NCBI GenBank assembly: GCA_903864315.1
Contig: CAIPFK010000228.1
Coordinates: forward strand, 1 to 47,118
Origin: an uncultured Burkholderiales bacterium
GTDB taxonomy: Bacteria > Pseudomonadota > Gammaproteobacteria > Burkholderiales > Burkholderiaceae_C
Direction: 5' to 3'
Length of the DNA: 47,118 bases
Every line of letters begins with the position of its first letter. Positions within the stretch are counted from its first letter, which is position 1. The translations under genes and the position numbers were made by a program. Positions 23,699-34,005 of this stretch are shown here, one piece after another. Under the pieces are notes generated by a model. The model did not search any database, was not told where the DNA came from, and was given only the letters and a program-made list of their open reading frames with translations.

Positions 23699-23715
23699 TG
23701 CACCAACATGGATCG
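23699..23715. promoter_or_regulatory. NtrC-binding-site-like sequence 2
   Basis: TGCACCAACATGGATCG; left half-site and centre match TGCACCAACATGGTGC. Confidence 0.55.
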
Positions 23716-23737
23716 TCAATAAAAAACAACAAACATA

Positions 23738-23754
23738 TGCACCAACATGGTTCG
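23738..23754. promoter_or_regulatory. NtrC-binding-site-like sequence 3
   Basis: TGCACCAACATGGTTCG. Confidence 0.6.
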
Positions 23755-23783
23755 TGTCTGGGCTTTTTTTGAGGCCTATGGCG

Positions 23784-23799
23784 TGGCACGGACTATGCA
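23784..23799 (+). promoter_or_regulatory. Sigma54 (RpoN) -24/-12 promoter
   Basis: TGGCACGGACTATGCA; GG-N10-GC spacing; 31 nt upstream of the porin ATG. Confidence 0.88.
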
Positions 23800-23830
23800 A
23801 GGGGTTATCACCAATACTAGGAGTTGACCC

Positions 23831-24604
23831 ATGCAAATGAAAAAAATGATTTTGACCGCTGCAATGCTGAGCTCAGTTGCTGCATTTTCTCAAACCGCTG
23901 CGCCCGAGCCCGAGGATACACTGGCATACAACGTGGGTGTGGTGAGTGAGTACCGTTACCGTGGTATTTCTCAGTCGGCGGTAAAGCCTGCATTGCAAGG
24001 TGGGGTTGACTACACAGACAAGAGCGGTGCTTACGTGGGCACATGGTTGTCGAGCATTTCTTGGATCAAAGATTCTGACGCCAAAGGCAAAGCCACCGGT
24101 CCTGTCGAATGGGACATTTATGCGGGCTACCGTGGTGCCTTGAACGACGCAGTGTCGTTTGATGTTGGTGCTCTAGAGTACTACTATACGGGCAACACGT
24201 TGAATGTGGTGCCGGGTGCAGTCAACGCCAACACCTTGGAAGTTTATTTGGCCCTGACCACAGGAGCCTTCACCGCCAAAATTTCGGATAGCACGACCAA
24301 CCTCTTTGGTTACATGAATAGCAAGGGTAGCCGTTATTTGGATTTGAGCTACACCTTTGACTTTGGTGACGGTTTGACATTGGTGCCACACATTGGGGAC
24401 CAGTATGTGGCCAACAATGCAGCCAGCTATGACGACTATTCCTTGGCGTTGAACAAAGACATGGGAGACGGCTTGGTTTTAAGTGCAACCGCATTGGGGA
24501 CCAACTTTAAATCTCGTCAAGGCGCGGCCTACCTTCTTCCTGGTTCAGGCGGCAAAGACTTGGGCGCCGCCAACTTGGTCCTAGGGATTAAAAAGTCCTT
24601 TTAA
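23831..24604 (+). CDS. TorF-family putative outer-membrane porin
   Basis: Signal peptide MQMKKMILTAAMLSSVAAFSQTA; YNVGVVSEYRYRGISQSAVKPALQGGVDY; alternating beta-strand pattern. Confidence 0.87.
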   Translation: MQMKKMILTAAMLSSVAAFSQTAAPEPEDTLAYNVGVVSEYRYRGISQSAVKPALQGGVDYTDKSGAYVGTWLSSISWIKDSDAKGKATGPVEWDIYAGYRGALNDAVSFDVGALEYYYTGNTLNVVPGAVNANTLEVYLALTTGAFTAKISDSTTNLFGYMNSKGSRYLDLSYTFDFGDGLTLVPHIGDQYVANNAASYDDYSLALNKDMGDGLVLSATALGTNFKSRQGAAYLLPGSGGKDLGAANLVLGIKKSF

Positions 24605-24973
<369 letters not shown>

Positions 24974-24999
24974 TCCTTCAATAACAAGAAAGAACCATT

Positions 25000-26463
25000 A
25001 TGAAAAAACTTCTATCTTCCTTCATGCTCGCCATGAGCTTGATCATGGGCAGTGTTGCTGCCATGGCGGATACGCCGCCTGCAGCCCCTGCGGCAGCGGC
25101 TGCCGCCACCCCTGCTGCTGCCGATGCTGCCCCTGCAGCCGCGCCAGCACCGGTTCCCAACAAGGGTGACACCGCGTGGATGATCGTGGCCACAGCCTTG
25201 GTGATTTTGATGACCATCCCTGGCTTGGCACTCTTCTACGGCGGCCTCGTTCGCAGCAAGAACATGTTGTCTGTCTTGATGCAAGTCTTTGTCGTCACCT
25301 CACTCATTTATGTGCTTTGGCTCATTTATGGTTATTCTGGCGCTTTCACGGCAGGCAATCCGTTCATCGGCTCGTTTGATAAGATTTTCTTCTTTGGGAT
25401 CACGCCCGACTCGGTGGCAGCGACCTTTAGCAAGGGCGTCGTCATTCCTGAGTACACCTTTGCCGCCTTCCAAGCAACATTTGCCGCCATCACTTGTACC
25501 TTGATCGTGGGTTCATTTGCCGAGCGCGTCAAGTTCTCCGCCGTGTTGCTCTTTTGCGCGCTGTGGTTCACTTTCAGCTACATGCCTGTTGCTCACATGG
25601 TGTGGTACTGGGACGGCCCTGATGCAATCACAGATGCAAAAACGCTAGAGACAGTCACTGCGAATGCAGGATGGTTGTGGGCCAAAGGAGCTCTTGATTT
25701 TGCAGGCGGTACGGTGGTGCACATCAACGCGGCCATGGCCGGTTTGGTTGGAGCCTTCATGATTGGCAAAAGAACCGGTTACGGCAAAGAGTCCATGGCG
25801 CCTCACAGCTTGACCTTGACCATGGTCGGCGCATCACTCTTGTGGGTGGGTTGGTTTGGCTTCAATGCGGGTTCTAACTTGGAAGCAAATGGCATGGCTG
25901 CTTTGGCATTCATGAACACCTTGGTGGCAACGGCTGCAGCGACCTTGGCTTGGATCACGGCCGAAGCATTGGGCAAAGGCAAGGCCTCCATGTTGGGTGC
26001 AGCCTCTGGTGCTGTGGCCGGTTTGGTGGCGATCACGCCAGCTTGCGGATTTGTTGGACCCTTGGGAGCGATCGTGATTGGTCTCTTGGCCGGCTTCTTC
26101 TGCTTGTGGGGTGTGAGTGGCTTGAAAAACCTCTTGGGTGCAGATGACTCTTTGGATGTCTTCGGTGTTCATGGCGTTGGTGGTATTTTGGGTGCATTGC
26201 TCACCGGTGTGTTTGCTGCTCCTTCATTGGGCGGTGTGGGCATCTATGACTATGTTGCCAATGCAGCGTCACCTGACTACTCCATTGCCTCACAAGTGTG
26301 GATTCAGCTCCAAGCCGTGGTCACCACCATTGTGTGGTCTGGTGTGGTCTCTGTGATCGCTTATAAGATCGTTGACCTCTTGCTTGGTTTGCGTGTCAGT
26401 GAAGAAGAAGAGCGTGAAGGCTTGGACATTTCTTCACACGGCGAGTCAGCTTACAACCGTTGA
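25000..26463 (+). CDS. amtB: Ammonium transporter Amt/AmtB
   Basis: GLALFYGGLVRSKNMLSVLMQ, FAGGTVVHINAAMAGLVGAF, VFGVHGVGGILGALLTG; Ala/Pro-rich N-terminal segment. Confidence 0.96.
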   Translation: MKKLLSSFMLAMSLIMGSVAAMADTPPAAPAAAAAATPAAADAAPAAAPAPVPNKGDTAWMIVATALVILMTIPGLALFYGGLVRSKNMLSVLMQVFVVTSLIYVLWLIYGYSGAFTAGNPFIGSFDKIFFFGITPDSVAATFSKGVVIPEYTFAAFQATFAAITCTLIVGSFAERVKFSAVLLFCALWFTFSYMPVAHMVWYWDGPDAITDAKTLETVTANAGWLWAKGALDFAGGTVVHINAAMAGLVGAFMIGKRTGYGKESMAPHSLTLTMVGASLLWVGWFGFNAGSNLEANGMAALAFMNTLVATAAATLAWITAEALGKGKASMLGAASGAVAGLVAITPACGFVGPLGAIVIGLLAGFFCLWGVSGLKNLLGADDSLDVFGVHGVGGILGALLTGVFAAPSLGGVGIYDYVANAASPDYSIASQVWIQLQAVVTTIVWSGVVSVIAYKIVDLLLGLRVSEEEEREGLDISSHGESAYNR

Positions 26464-26511
26464 TCCTTGGTGTGATCAAACAGTGGGATTCACTAAAAGA
26501 AGCTCACTAAA

Positions 26512-26538
26512 GGGAACAAGGGGAACAAGGGGAACAAG
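26512..26538 (+). repeat. Three tandem 9-bp copies (gggaacaag)
   Basis: gggaacaag|gggaacaag|gggaacaag. Confidence 0.9.
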
Positions 26539-26662
26539 GGCCAAAGGGAGAGATCCCTTTGGTTGGGAAGCAATGCAAAGGGTGTTGAATAGGCCTGCAT
26601 TTTTCATTTTCCCCTGAGCATCTCGGTATCGATTTCATGTCAAGTTCTTCACAGAACTTTTT

Positions 26663-26694
26663 AACCCACCTCTTCAACCAGGTGGGTTTTTTTT
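26663..26694 (+). terminator. Rho-independent terminator downstream of porin-glnK-amtB
   Basis: AACCCACCTcttcaaccAGGTGGGTT followed by T-run. Confidence 0.92.
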
Positions 26695-26880
26695 ATTCAA
26701 TGGGTTCAGCAAGTTCAAAGAGCGTAAGTTGCTGCTGCGCGAGTGTTCGCCGTTTGGGTTGCAAACCACATCGAGCGCGGGACCTGGTCTTTGCGAAATC
26801 GAATCTAAATGGATGAAAAGCAATGCCCACTTCGACGGTTGTCGTGACGGGTCTGCGAACGCACCCGTGCCGTGCACCTG

Positions 26881-27354
26881 CTAGGATCCAACCACGCTCA
26901 GGTGACCCATTTGACGCTGGGCAACGGCCAAGCCCACGCCCGAGTCATGACCAAAACGCTCCACGAGTCCAATGAGTACATGGTGATCCCCCACATCGAT
27001 CACACGCTCGAGGTGACAGTCGAACCAAGCGAGGGACTGCTCAAGTCGCATGCGTTGACTGCTCTCACGCACCAGGTGGTCCGTCTCAAAGCGTTCGGCT
27101 TGTGAACCCGTTGCAAAGCGCATGGCCAAGTCTTTTTGCTCCAAACGCAAGATATTGACCAAGTAGCCAGAGGACTCGGTAAACGCTCGATGAGAGAAGG
27201 ATTTTTTGTTCACGCTCCAAAGCACCATGGGTGGCTCGAGCGACACTGTATTGAACGAGTTACAGGTCATGCCCCAGTCTTGACCCTCAAAATGGGTGGT
27301 CACCACAGTCACGCCAGTGGTGAAACAACTCATGGCGTCTTTGATTGAGCCCAT
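26881..27354 (-). CDS. Flavin reductase family protein
   Basis: MGSIKDAMSCFTTGVTVVTTHFEGQDWGMTCNSFNTVSLEPPMVLWSVNKKS. Confidence 0.9.
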   Translation of the reverse strand: MGSIKDAMSCFTTGVTVVTTHFEGQDWGMTCNSFNTVSLEPPMVLWSVNKKSFSHRAFTESSGYLVNILRLEQKDLAMRFATGSQAERFETDHLVRESSQRMRLEQSLAWFDCHLERVIDVGDHHVLIGLVERFGHDSGVGLAVAQRQMGHLSVVGS

Positions 27355-27495
27355 GTGAAAAATTGACCTTTTAAAAGAGGAGGGTGAAAAAGTAGTCCGA
27401 AAAACGCACAGGTCAGTCACCAAGGCGTTGACCTGTGGCAGGTCAGCCCCCAAAAATGTAGCAATGCTGGACGTTAAAGTGAGGAGAGAGCAAAC

Positions 27496-28002
27496 TCAAA
27501 AGGGAATGTCATCATCCATATCGTCAAAGCCCGATTTGGGCGCACCAGCCGAGGCGTGGCCAGGGGCTGCTGGTCGGTTGGTGTTTCTCGCAGCGCCAGA
27601 GCCATAACCCTGAGAGCCCGTGTCGTCAGATCCTGATGCACCTCCCGATCCCCCAGGTCCACCACCGTCTCTGCCGCCCAAGAGTTGGAGTTCGGTGGCG
27701 ATGATATCGACCGTGTTTTTTTCAATGCCAGACTGGTCGGTGTATTTTCCGTACTTGATGCGTCCCTCGACATAAATGGGGCGGCCTTTTTTGACATACT
27801 CTCCGGCAATTTCAGCCAAGCGGTCATAAAAGGTGATGCGGTGCCATTGGGTGTCTTCGACCATGTCACCGGTTTCACGGTTTTTACGGCGTGTGGAGGT
27901 CGCGATGCTCACATTGGCGACGGCTTGACCGGAGGGCAGATAGCGCACCTCGGGGTCGCGTCCGCAGTTGCCCATCAAAATGACTTTATTAACAGATGCC
28001 AT
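27496..28002 (-). CDS. ssb: Single-stranded DNA-binding protein
   Basis: MASVNKVILMGNCGRDPEVRYLPSGQAVANVSIATS...C-terminal DDMDDDIPF. Confidence 0.97.
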   Translation of the reverse strand: MASVNKVILMGNCGRDPEVRYLPSGQAVANVSIATSTRRKNRETGDMVEDTQWHRITFYDRLAEIAGEYVKKGRPIYVEGRIKYGKYTDQSGIEKNTVDIIATELQLLGGRDGGGPGGSGGASGSDDTGSQGYGSGAARNTNRPAAPGHASAGAPKSGFDDMDDDIPF

Positions 28003-28127
28003 GTGTGACAGCCTTCAAAGGAAAAATTACGAGATTCAACGTTGTCACCCACTCAGCGCAGTTGACAGACTCAGGCAAACATCATATCTCAGAAAAAGAC
28101 GATGAAGCCACTGTTTTGAGACAAGCC

Positions 28128-29321
28128 TCACCTTGGGCTCACCTGGGTGTGGTGGGCATAATTCATCCGCCAAGACACCACGACCCAAGACAGCAAGAGG
28201 ACTGAACAGGTCAAAAACAAACCGCTACTGGAATAAGATTTGGCCACCCAACCACCCACCGCACCGCCAGCAAAGATACCCAAAGACTGCAAGGTGTTGT
28301 AGACCCCCAAAGCCGCGCCCCTGGCTTGCGGGGGGGCAATTTTGGAGGCCAAGCTCGGTTGCGATGCCTCCAAGATGTTGAAGCCGCAAAAGAACAAAAA
28401 TACCAAAATCTCCAAAACCCAAACCTCGGGTGTGTGCGTGCTCTCATAGAGGAAACCAAACTGTACCAAAAACACCAGAAAAATTGAGCTCAGAAAAAGC
28501 GGTTTTAAATGGCCCTTTCGCTCCATGGGAAATAAGGTTCCCCCCATCACGACAAAGGACAACAAGACGGCGGGCAAATAAAACCAGCCATGGCTTGACT
28601 TCTCGATGCCAGCTTGGATGAGCAAGGCGGGAAGGGCCATCCAAGTGGCGAGTTGAACGCCGTACAGGATAAAAACCCCGTAATCCAACTTCAGTAAATC
28701 TGGGCTGAAGACCAAGGCACGGGTTTGTGACCACGTGAGCGGTGCAGTTTTGAGCAGCGTGTGGTCTTCGGCTGGGGTCCAGTAAAGGATGACCCCGATG
28801 CCCGCCAGCGAGAGTACAAACGTTGACCAAAAGATGAGCGGCAGCCCCCCCCAGAGGTTCAAGACCGGACCGATGCCCAAAGACAGCGCAAACATCAAGC
28901 CAATGCTCGCACCAATCAAGGCCATCCCTTTCGTGCGTACTGCTGTGCGGGTTTGATCGGCCAACAAGGCTGAGACGGCTGCAGAAATGGCCCCGCCGCC
29001 TTGGATGCCTCGTCCAATGGCCAAGCCTTGAACACTCTCGGCCATGGCGGCAATCACGCTGCCCAAGGCCAAGCACAACAGTCCCAACACAATGACCCGT
29101 TTGCGACCATAGCGGTCTGCTGCGAGACCGAATGGAATTTGTAAGCACGCTTGCACCAAGCCATACATGCCAATGGCAAAGCCAATGGCGACTTCGTTGT
29201 CTCCGCCATGGTAATGCTGGGCTTCGAGTGAAAACACCGGCAACACCATGAAAAGCCCCAACATGCGCAAGGCGTAAATGCTGGCCAAAGAAAACGCCGA
29301 GCGCCGCTCAAGAGCAGTCAT
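28128..29321 (-). CDS. MFS transporter
   Basis: YALRMLGLFMVLPVFSLEAQHY...GLAADRYGRKRVIVLGL; internal start MTALERRSAF preferred. Confidence 0.92.
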   Translation of the reverse strand: MTALERRSAFSLASIYALRMLGLFMVLPVFSLEAQHYHGGDNEVAIGFAIGMYGLVQACLQIPFGLAADRYGRKRVIVLGLLCLALGSVIAAMAESVQGLAIGRGIQGGGAISAAVSALLADQTRTAVRTKGMALIGASIGLMFALSLGIGPVLNLWGGLPLIFWSTFVLSLAGIGVILYWTPAEDHTLLKTAPLTWSQTRALVFSPDLLKLDYGVFILYGVQLATWMALPALLIQAGIEKSSHGWFYLPAVLLSFVVMGGTLFPMERKGHLKPLFLSSIFLVFLVQFGFLYESTHTPEVWVLEILVFLFFCGFNILEASQPSLASKIAPPQARGAALGVYNTLQSLGIFAGGAVGGWVAKSYSSSGLFLTCSVLLLSWVVVSWRMNYAHHTQVSPR

Positions 29322-29765
29322 GGAGCTTGCTGGCGTTGGGGTTGGGGTAAAAGGAGGGGAGTCTGACACAGTAAAAAATGAAACGGTAAAAGGTGGGCAA
29401 TCGGTGGGTCCAGGATGAAACCAAGACCAGTGGGTCCAGCAAAGTGCAACACGGCTTCGACGCACCACTGCATTGTCCTACAGACCCACGTGCGATCGAC
29501 ATCAATCGGTTGGAGAATTGTAAACAAGGATGCGAATAGCAATAGGACCTCAACAAACGTCAAAAAGAACCCAAAAAGGGAAAAAGAGGGGAAAAAGAGA
29601 GGGAAAGCACTAAAAACGTCAAAACCCCGAAAACACACGGTTGGCCAACGCCATGAGGCGGGGCCTGTGGACGGTCTTGGCGAGCAAGAAATATGTGGCC
29701 CCAATCGGCAAGGTAGGAGCAAACTCGTTATCATGGAGGGTTGTTTTTTTTGAGATGTTCGTGCA

Positions 29766-32700
29766 GTGAATTCATCGCTTGAAGGCCCTTATTTGGGCGA
29801 AAAATTAAAGTCTTTGGCCCCCAGCCATTCCGACGTTGGGTCACAAAGCCGCGCGCACGTCGGGGCGGGGTTCATCAGCATTCGAGGTGCTCGCACCCAT
29901 AATTTGAAAAACATTGATCTGGACTTGCCCAGGCACCAGTTGGTGGTGATCACGGGTTTGTCTGGCTCGGGCAAATCCAGCCTCGCATTTGATACCTTGT
30001 ATGCCGAAGGCCAACGCCGCTATGTGGAGAGTTTGTCCGCCTATGCAAGGCAATTCCTCCAAAGGATGGACAAGCCCGATGTGGACTTGATTGAAGGCTT
30101 GTCGCCAGCGATCTCGATTGAGCAAAAAGCCACCAGCCACAACCCACGCTCCACGGTGGGCACCGTGACAGAAATTCACGATTATTTGCGCTTGCTGTTT
30201 GCCAGAGCGGGGACACCGCATTGCCCAGAGCATGGTGTGGCCTTGCAGTCCCAGACCGTCTCGCAGATGGTCGACACGGTGCTCTCTATGCCCAAGGACT
30301 CGCGCATCATGATTTTGGCGCCACTCGCACGTGGCAAAAAGGGCGAATTCGCGGACCAACTGAGCGCGCTGGAGATGCGCGGGTTTGTGCGCTTTCGATT
30401 GGGTGCCCAAGTTTTTGAGGCGAGTGAAATGCCACCGCTTAAAAAGAACGAAAAACATGATTTGGACGTGGTGGTGGACCGTCTGAAAGTTCGCGAGGAT
30501 GTGGCCCAACGCTTGGCCGAGAGTTTTGAAGCTGCTCTTGGCGTGGCCCAAGGGCGCGCCATTGTCTTGGACATGGACAGTGGTCAAGAGAGAAGTTTCA
30601 ATGCCCAGTTTGCGTGTCCTGTGTGCCACTTCTCAATGGGTGAGCTCGAACCCAGACTTTTTTCTTTCAACTCCCCGACAGGGGCCTGCAGTGCTTGTGA
30701 AGGCTTGGGGGAGGAATCTTTTTTTGATCCGCAACGGGTGGTGGCGTTTCCTTCACTGAGCTTGGCCAGCGGCGCCATCAAGGGGTGGGACCGACGCAAT
30801 GCACAATATTTTGCCATGCTCGAGAGCTTGGCCAAGCACTATCAGTTTGACATCGACACGGCCTTTGAGGATTTGCCCCAAGACATTCAAAACGCCGTGC
30901 TTGAAGGCTCGGGTGCGCAAGAAATACGATTCAGCTATGTGCTGCAAGAGTCGGGAAAAGCCGCGAAAAAAACCACCAAAACCCATCCCTTTGAAGGCAT
31001 TTTGCCCAACATGGCCAGACGCTTCGAGGAGACCCAGTCGCCGGTCATCAAAGAAGAGTTGGCGCGCTTTAAGAGCTTGCGTTCTTGTGTGACGTGTGGC
31101 GGTGCGCGCTTGCGCCTCGAGGCCTTGCATGTGCGCTTGGGCGAGGGCCCGCTGGCCAAAGGACTCCCGCAAGTGAGTGGCATGACCTTGGGGGAGTCGT
31201 TTCGTTACTTCCAGGGCTTGACGCTCACGGGGGCCAAGGCAGAGATTGCCTCCAAGGTGGTGCAAGAAATCGTGGCTCGCTTGCGGTTTTTGAACGATGT
31301 GGGTTTGAGTTACTTGAGTTTGGATCGACGCGCAGAGACCTTGTCGGGTGGCGAGTCACAGCGAATTCGCTTGGCCTCCCAAATTGGCTCTGGTCTCACG
31401 GGCGTGATGTATGTGCTCGATGAGCCCAGCATTGGACTGCACCAACGCGACAACGATCGCTTGATTGAGACCTTGAAGCACTTGCGAGACATTGGCAACT
31501 CGGTCTTGGTGGTGGAGCACGATGAAGACATGATTCGCGCGGCCGATTATTGTGTGGACATGGGCCTTGGAGCGGGCGTGCATGGAGGTGCCGTGATTGC
31601 CCAAGGCACCCCCTTGGAGGTGCAAAACAACCCCCTGTCCTTGACGGGTCGCTACCTGTCGGGGACGCTGTCGATAGCGGTGCCGGCAAGGCGCAATGCT
31701 TGGTTGCCACTGAGCGTTGAAGCGCCCTTGGACACGGGGACCAAGTCGGGCAAAGGCGCCAAAGCGGTCCAAGGCAAAGTGCGCATCGAATCGGCCAGTG
31801 CGCTCAGCCGAGGTGTTCCCGCTTCCCGCTCAACGCACGCTCTTACAGACGAGTCAGCACACCCTTTTGCCAAGCTCAGAGCGAACCTGGACAAGGACAA
31901 GGCGAGGGAGCTTGCAAACAACGACCTCTCGGGTGCAAGCACCATCGAGCGGCCAGCGGGTGAGGGTGGCACACTGCCAGAGACGGCTTCGTGCAGCCCT
32001 TGGCACATCAGCCCGAATGGCAAATGTTTGCATTTGAAAGGTGCCAAGGGCAACAATTTGCAAAAAGTGGACGTCAAAATCCCCGTGGGTCTGATGACGT
32101 GCGTGACGGGGGTCTCTGGTTCGGGCAAGTCCACCTTGGTCAACGATACCCTCTATGCTGCGGCGGCCAAACATTTGTACCGCTCTCACGAGGAGCCCGC
32201 CGCCCATGATGAAATTTTGGGCCTGGAGTATTTTGACAAAGTGATCAATGTGGACCAGTCTCCCATTGGGCGCACGCCTCGCAGCAATCCGGCCACGTAC
32301 ACGGGACTGATGACCCCCATCAGAGAGCTGCTCGCTGAAATGCCCATGGCCAGAGAACGTGGTTATGGCGCGGGACGGTTTTCTTTCAACGTCGAGGGTG
32401 GGCGCTGTGAAGCTTGTCAGGGAGATGGGGTGGTGAAAGTGGAGATGCACTTTTTGCCAGACGTCTATGTGCCCTGTGATATTTGCCATGGCAAGCGTTA
32501 CAACCGAGAGACGTTGGAAGTTCAATACAAGGGCAAGAACATTGCCCAAATTCTGGACCTCACGGTTGAAGCCGCCATCGACTGCTTTGATGCGGTGCCG
32601 ACCATTGCCAGAAAGCTGCAAACACTGATGGACGTGGGCTTGAGTTATTTGAAGTTGGGCCAATCGGCCACCACGCTCTCAGGTGGTGAGGCCCAGCGCG

Positions 32701-33029
32701 TGAAGTTGGCGCTGGAGTTGTCCAAAAGAGACACGGGGCGAACCCTCTACATTTTGGATGAACCCACGACGGGCTTGCATTTTGCAGACATTGAACTGCT
32801 CCTCAAAGTGCTCGTCACCTTGAGAGATGCGGGCAATACCATTGTGATCATTGAACACAACTTGGATGTGATCAAAACCGCCGACTGGCTCATCGACATG
32901 GGCCCTGAGGGAGGGGATGCGGGTGGGTTTGTGGTTGGGGTGGGCACGCCAGAGCATTTGGCCGCCAATCCACACAGTTTCACGGGCCGCTACTTGAAGA
33001 AGTTGCTCGACAAAGGCCAGCCCGGGTGA
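29766..33029 (+). CDS. uvrA: Excinuclease ABC subunit UvrA (extended inter-domain linker)
   Basis: [72 protein letters not shown]. Confidence 0.97.
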   Translation: MNSSLEGPYLGEKLKSLAPSHSDVGSQSRAHVGAGFISIRGARTHNLKNIDLDLPRHQLVVITGLSGSGKSSLAFDTLYAEGQRRYVESLSAYARQFLQRMDKPDVDLIEGLSPAISIEQKATSHNPRSTVGTVTEIHDYLRLLFARAGTPHCPEHGVALQSQTVSQMVDTVLSMPKDSRIMILAPLARGKKGEFADQLSALEMRGFVRFRLGAQVFEASEMPPLKKNEKHDLDVVVDRLKVREDVAQRLAESFEAALGVAQGRAIVLDMDSGQERSFNAQFACPVCHFSMGELEPRLFSFNSPTGACSACEGLGEESFFDPQRVVAFPSLSLASGAIKGWDRRNAQYFAMLESLAKHYQFDIDTAFEDLPQDIQNAVLEGSGAQEIRFSYVLQESGKAAKKTTKTHPFEGILPNMARRFEETQSPVIKEELARFKSLRSCVTCGGARLRLEALHVRLGEGPLAKGLPQVSGMTLGESFRYFQGLTLTGAKAEIASKVVQEIVARLRFLNDVGLSYLSLDRRAETLSGGESQRIRLASQIGSGLTGVMYVLDEPSIGLHQRDNDRLIETLKHLRDIGNSVLVVEHDEDMIRAADYCVDMGLGAGVHGGAVIAQGTPLEVQNNPLSLTGRYLSGTLSIAVPARRNAWLPLSVEAPLDTGTKSGKGAKAVQGKVRIESASALSRGVPASRSTHALTDESAHPFAKLRANLDKDKARELANNDLSGASTIERPAGEGGTLPETASCSPWHISPNGKCLHLKGAKGNNLQKVDVKIPVGLMTCVTGVSGSGKSTLVNDTLYAAAAKHLYRSHEEPAAHDEILGLEYFDKVINVDQSPIGRTPRSNPATYTGLMTPIRELLAEMPMARERGYGAGRFSFNVEGGRCEACQGDGVVKVEMHFLPDVYVPCDICHGKRYNRETLEVQYKGKNIAQILDLTVEAAIDCFDAVPTIARKLQTLMDVGLSYLKLGQSATTLSGGEAQRVKLALELSKRDTGRTLYILDEPTTGLHFADIELLLKVLVTLRDAGNTIVIIEHNLDVIKTADWLIDMGPEGGDAGGFVVGVGTPEHLAANPHSFTGRYLKKLLDKGQPG
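31863..31918. repeat. REP-like palindromic element inside uvrA
   Basis: CAAGCTC (31871-31877) ... GAGCTTG (31908-31914), with longer imperfect arms ttTTGcCAAGCTC / GAGCTTGCAAA; core resembles CCCTTCGACAAGCTCAGGGCGAAC. Confidence 0.55.
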
Positions 33030-33098
33030 GTCGCAAGAAAAGGGACAACTCCCCGGTGCCCAAGCTCACGGTGAGCGCGTCGCCCACCCTTGGTGAAC

Positions 33099-33947
33099 TC
33101 AAGGGCGAACGCTCAGATGTTGCGTCAAGGCCCCTTCCAATAGTTCGCGCGCTTGAAGTGCTTGCGAGCGTGCCGCTTGTGCATACTCTTCACTTGCTGA
33201 AGCATACAAAATGGCCCTTGACGAGTTGATCACCACCGGGGTCTGCTCATCCACCCAGGCGGTTTGAAGGGTGCGGTGCGCGTCTCCACCTTGCGCCCCA
33301 ATGCCCGGGATCAGCAAGGGCAGCGTGGGCGCTTGACGTCGGACCCGTTCAATGTCTTCGGGGTAAGTGGCACCCACCACCAACCCGAGTTGGCCGTTCA
33401 AATTCCAATGGTGTTGTGCTTGGTGGGCGACGTGTTCATACAGGTGCTTGGCTTGGGGGCAGGACTCAACCATCAGGTTTTGTAAATCCGCGCCTCCCGC
33501 ATTGGAGGTGCGGCACAATAAAAATGCACCTTTGTCGTGGTATTTCAAATAGGGAGTGATGGAGTCCAGGCCCATATAGGGCGACAAAGTGAGTGCGTCG
33601 GCACCGTAACGCTCAAATGCTTCGATGGCGTATTGTTCGGCCGTTGAGCCGATATCGCCGCGTTTGGCATCCAAAATAATCGGCACCTTGGGTGCCACAT
33701 CTTTCATGTGGCGCATGAGGCGTTCGAGATCTTTTTCTGCGCCGATGGCCGAAAAGTAAGCAATCTGCGGCTTGAAGGCGATCACCACATCGGCGCACGC
33801 GTCCACAATGCTCGCACAAAACTCAAATGTTTTGTCTATTTTGCCGTTCAAGTGGGCTGGAAACCGCGAAGGCTCTGGGTCCAGTCCCACGCAAAGCAAG
33901 GAGTGGTTGGCAAGACGCGCGTTGCGCAGTTGATCTAAAAAATTCAT
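33099..33947 (-). CDS. pyrF: Orotidine-5'-phosphate decarboxylase
   Basis: LLCVGLDPEPSRFP, VPIILDAKRGDIGSTAEQYA. Confidence 0.96.
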   Translation of the reverse strand: MNFLDQLRNARLANHSLLCVGLDPEPSRFPAHLNGKIDKTFEFCASIVDACADVVIAFKPQIAYFSAIGAEKDLERLMRHMKDVAPKVPIILDAKRGDIGSTAEQYAIEAFERYGADALTLSPYMGLDSITPYLKYHDKGAFLLCRTSNAGGADLQNLMVESCPQAKHLYEHVAHQAQHHWNLNGQLGLVVGATYPEDIERVRRQAPTLPLLIPGIGAQGGDAHRTLQTAWVDEQTPVVINSSRAILYASASEEYAQAARSQALQARELLEGALTQHLSVRP

Positions 33948-34005
33948 TGCAAGTTTCGTAAGAGGAATAGGCGGTGTGCAAAGGCGTTAGTGCTTGGAGC
34001 AAAAT

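Noticed and set aside
25060-25160. Ala/Pro-rich low-complexity segment at the AmtB N-terminus as a novel domain
   Set aside because: Lies right after a signal peptide and looks like a disordered spacer; nothing to support a specific function.
26674-26877. 67-aa ORF MHGTGAFADPSRQPSKW... as a gene
   Set aside because: Runs through the amtB terminator, has no family signature and no convincing SD; most likely spurious.
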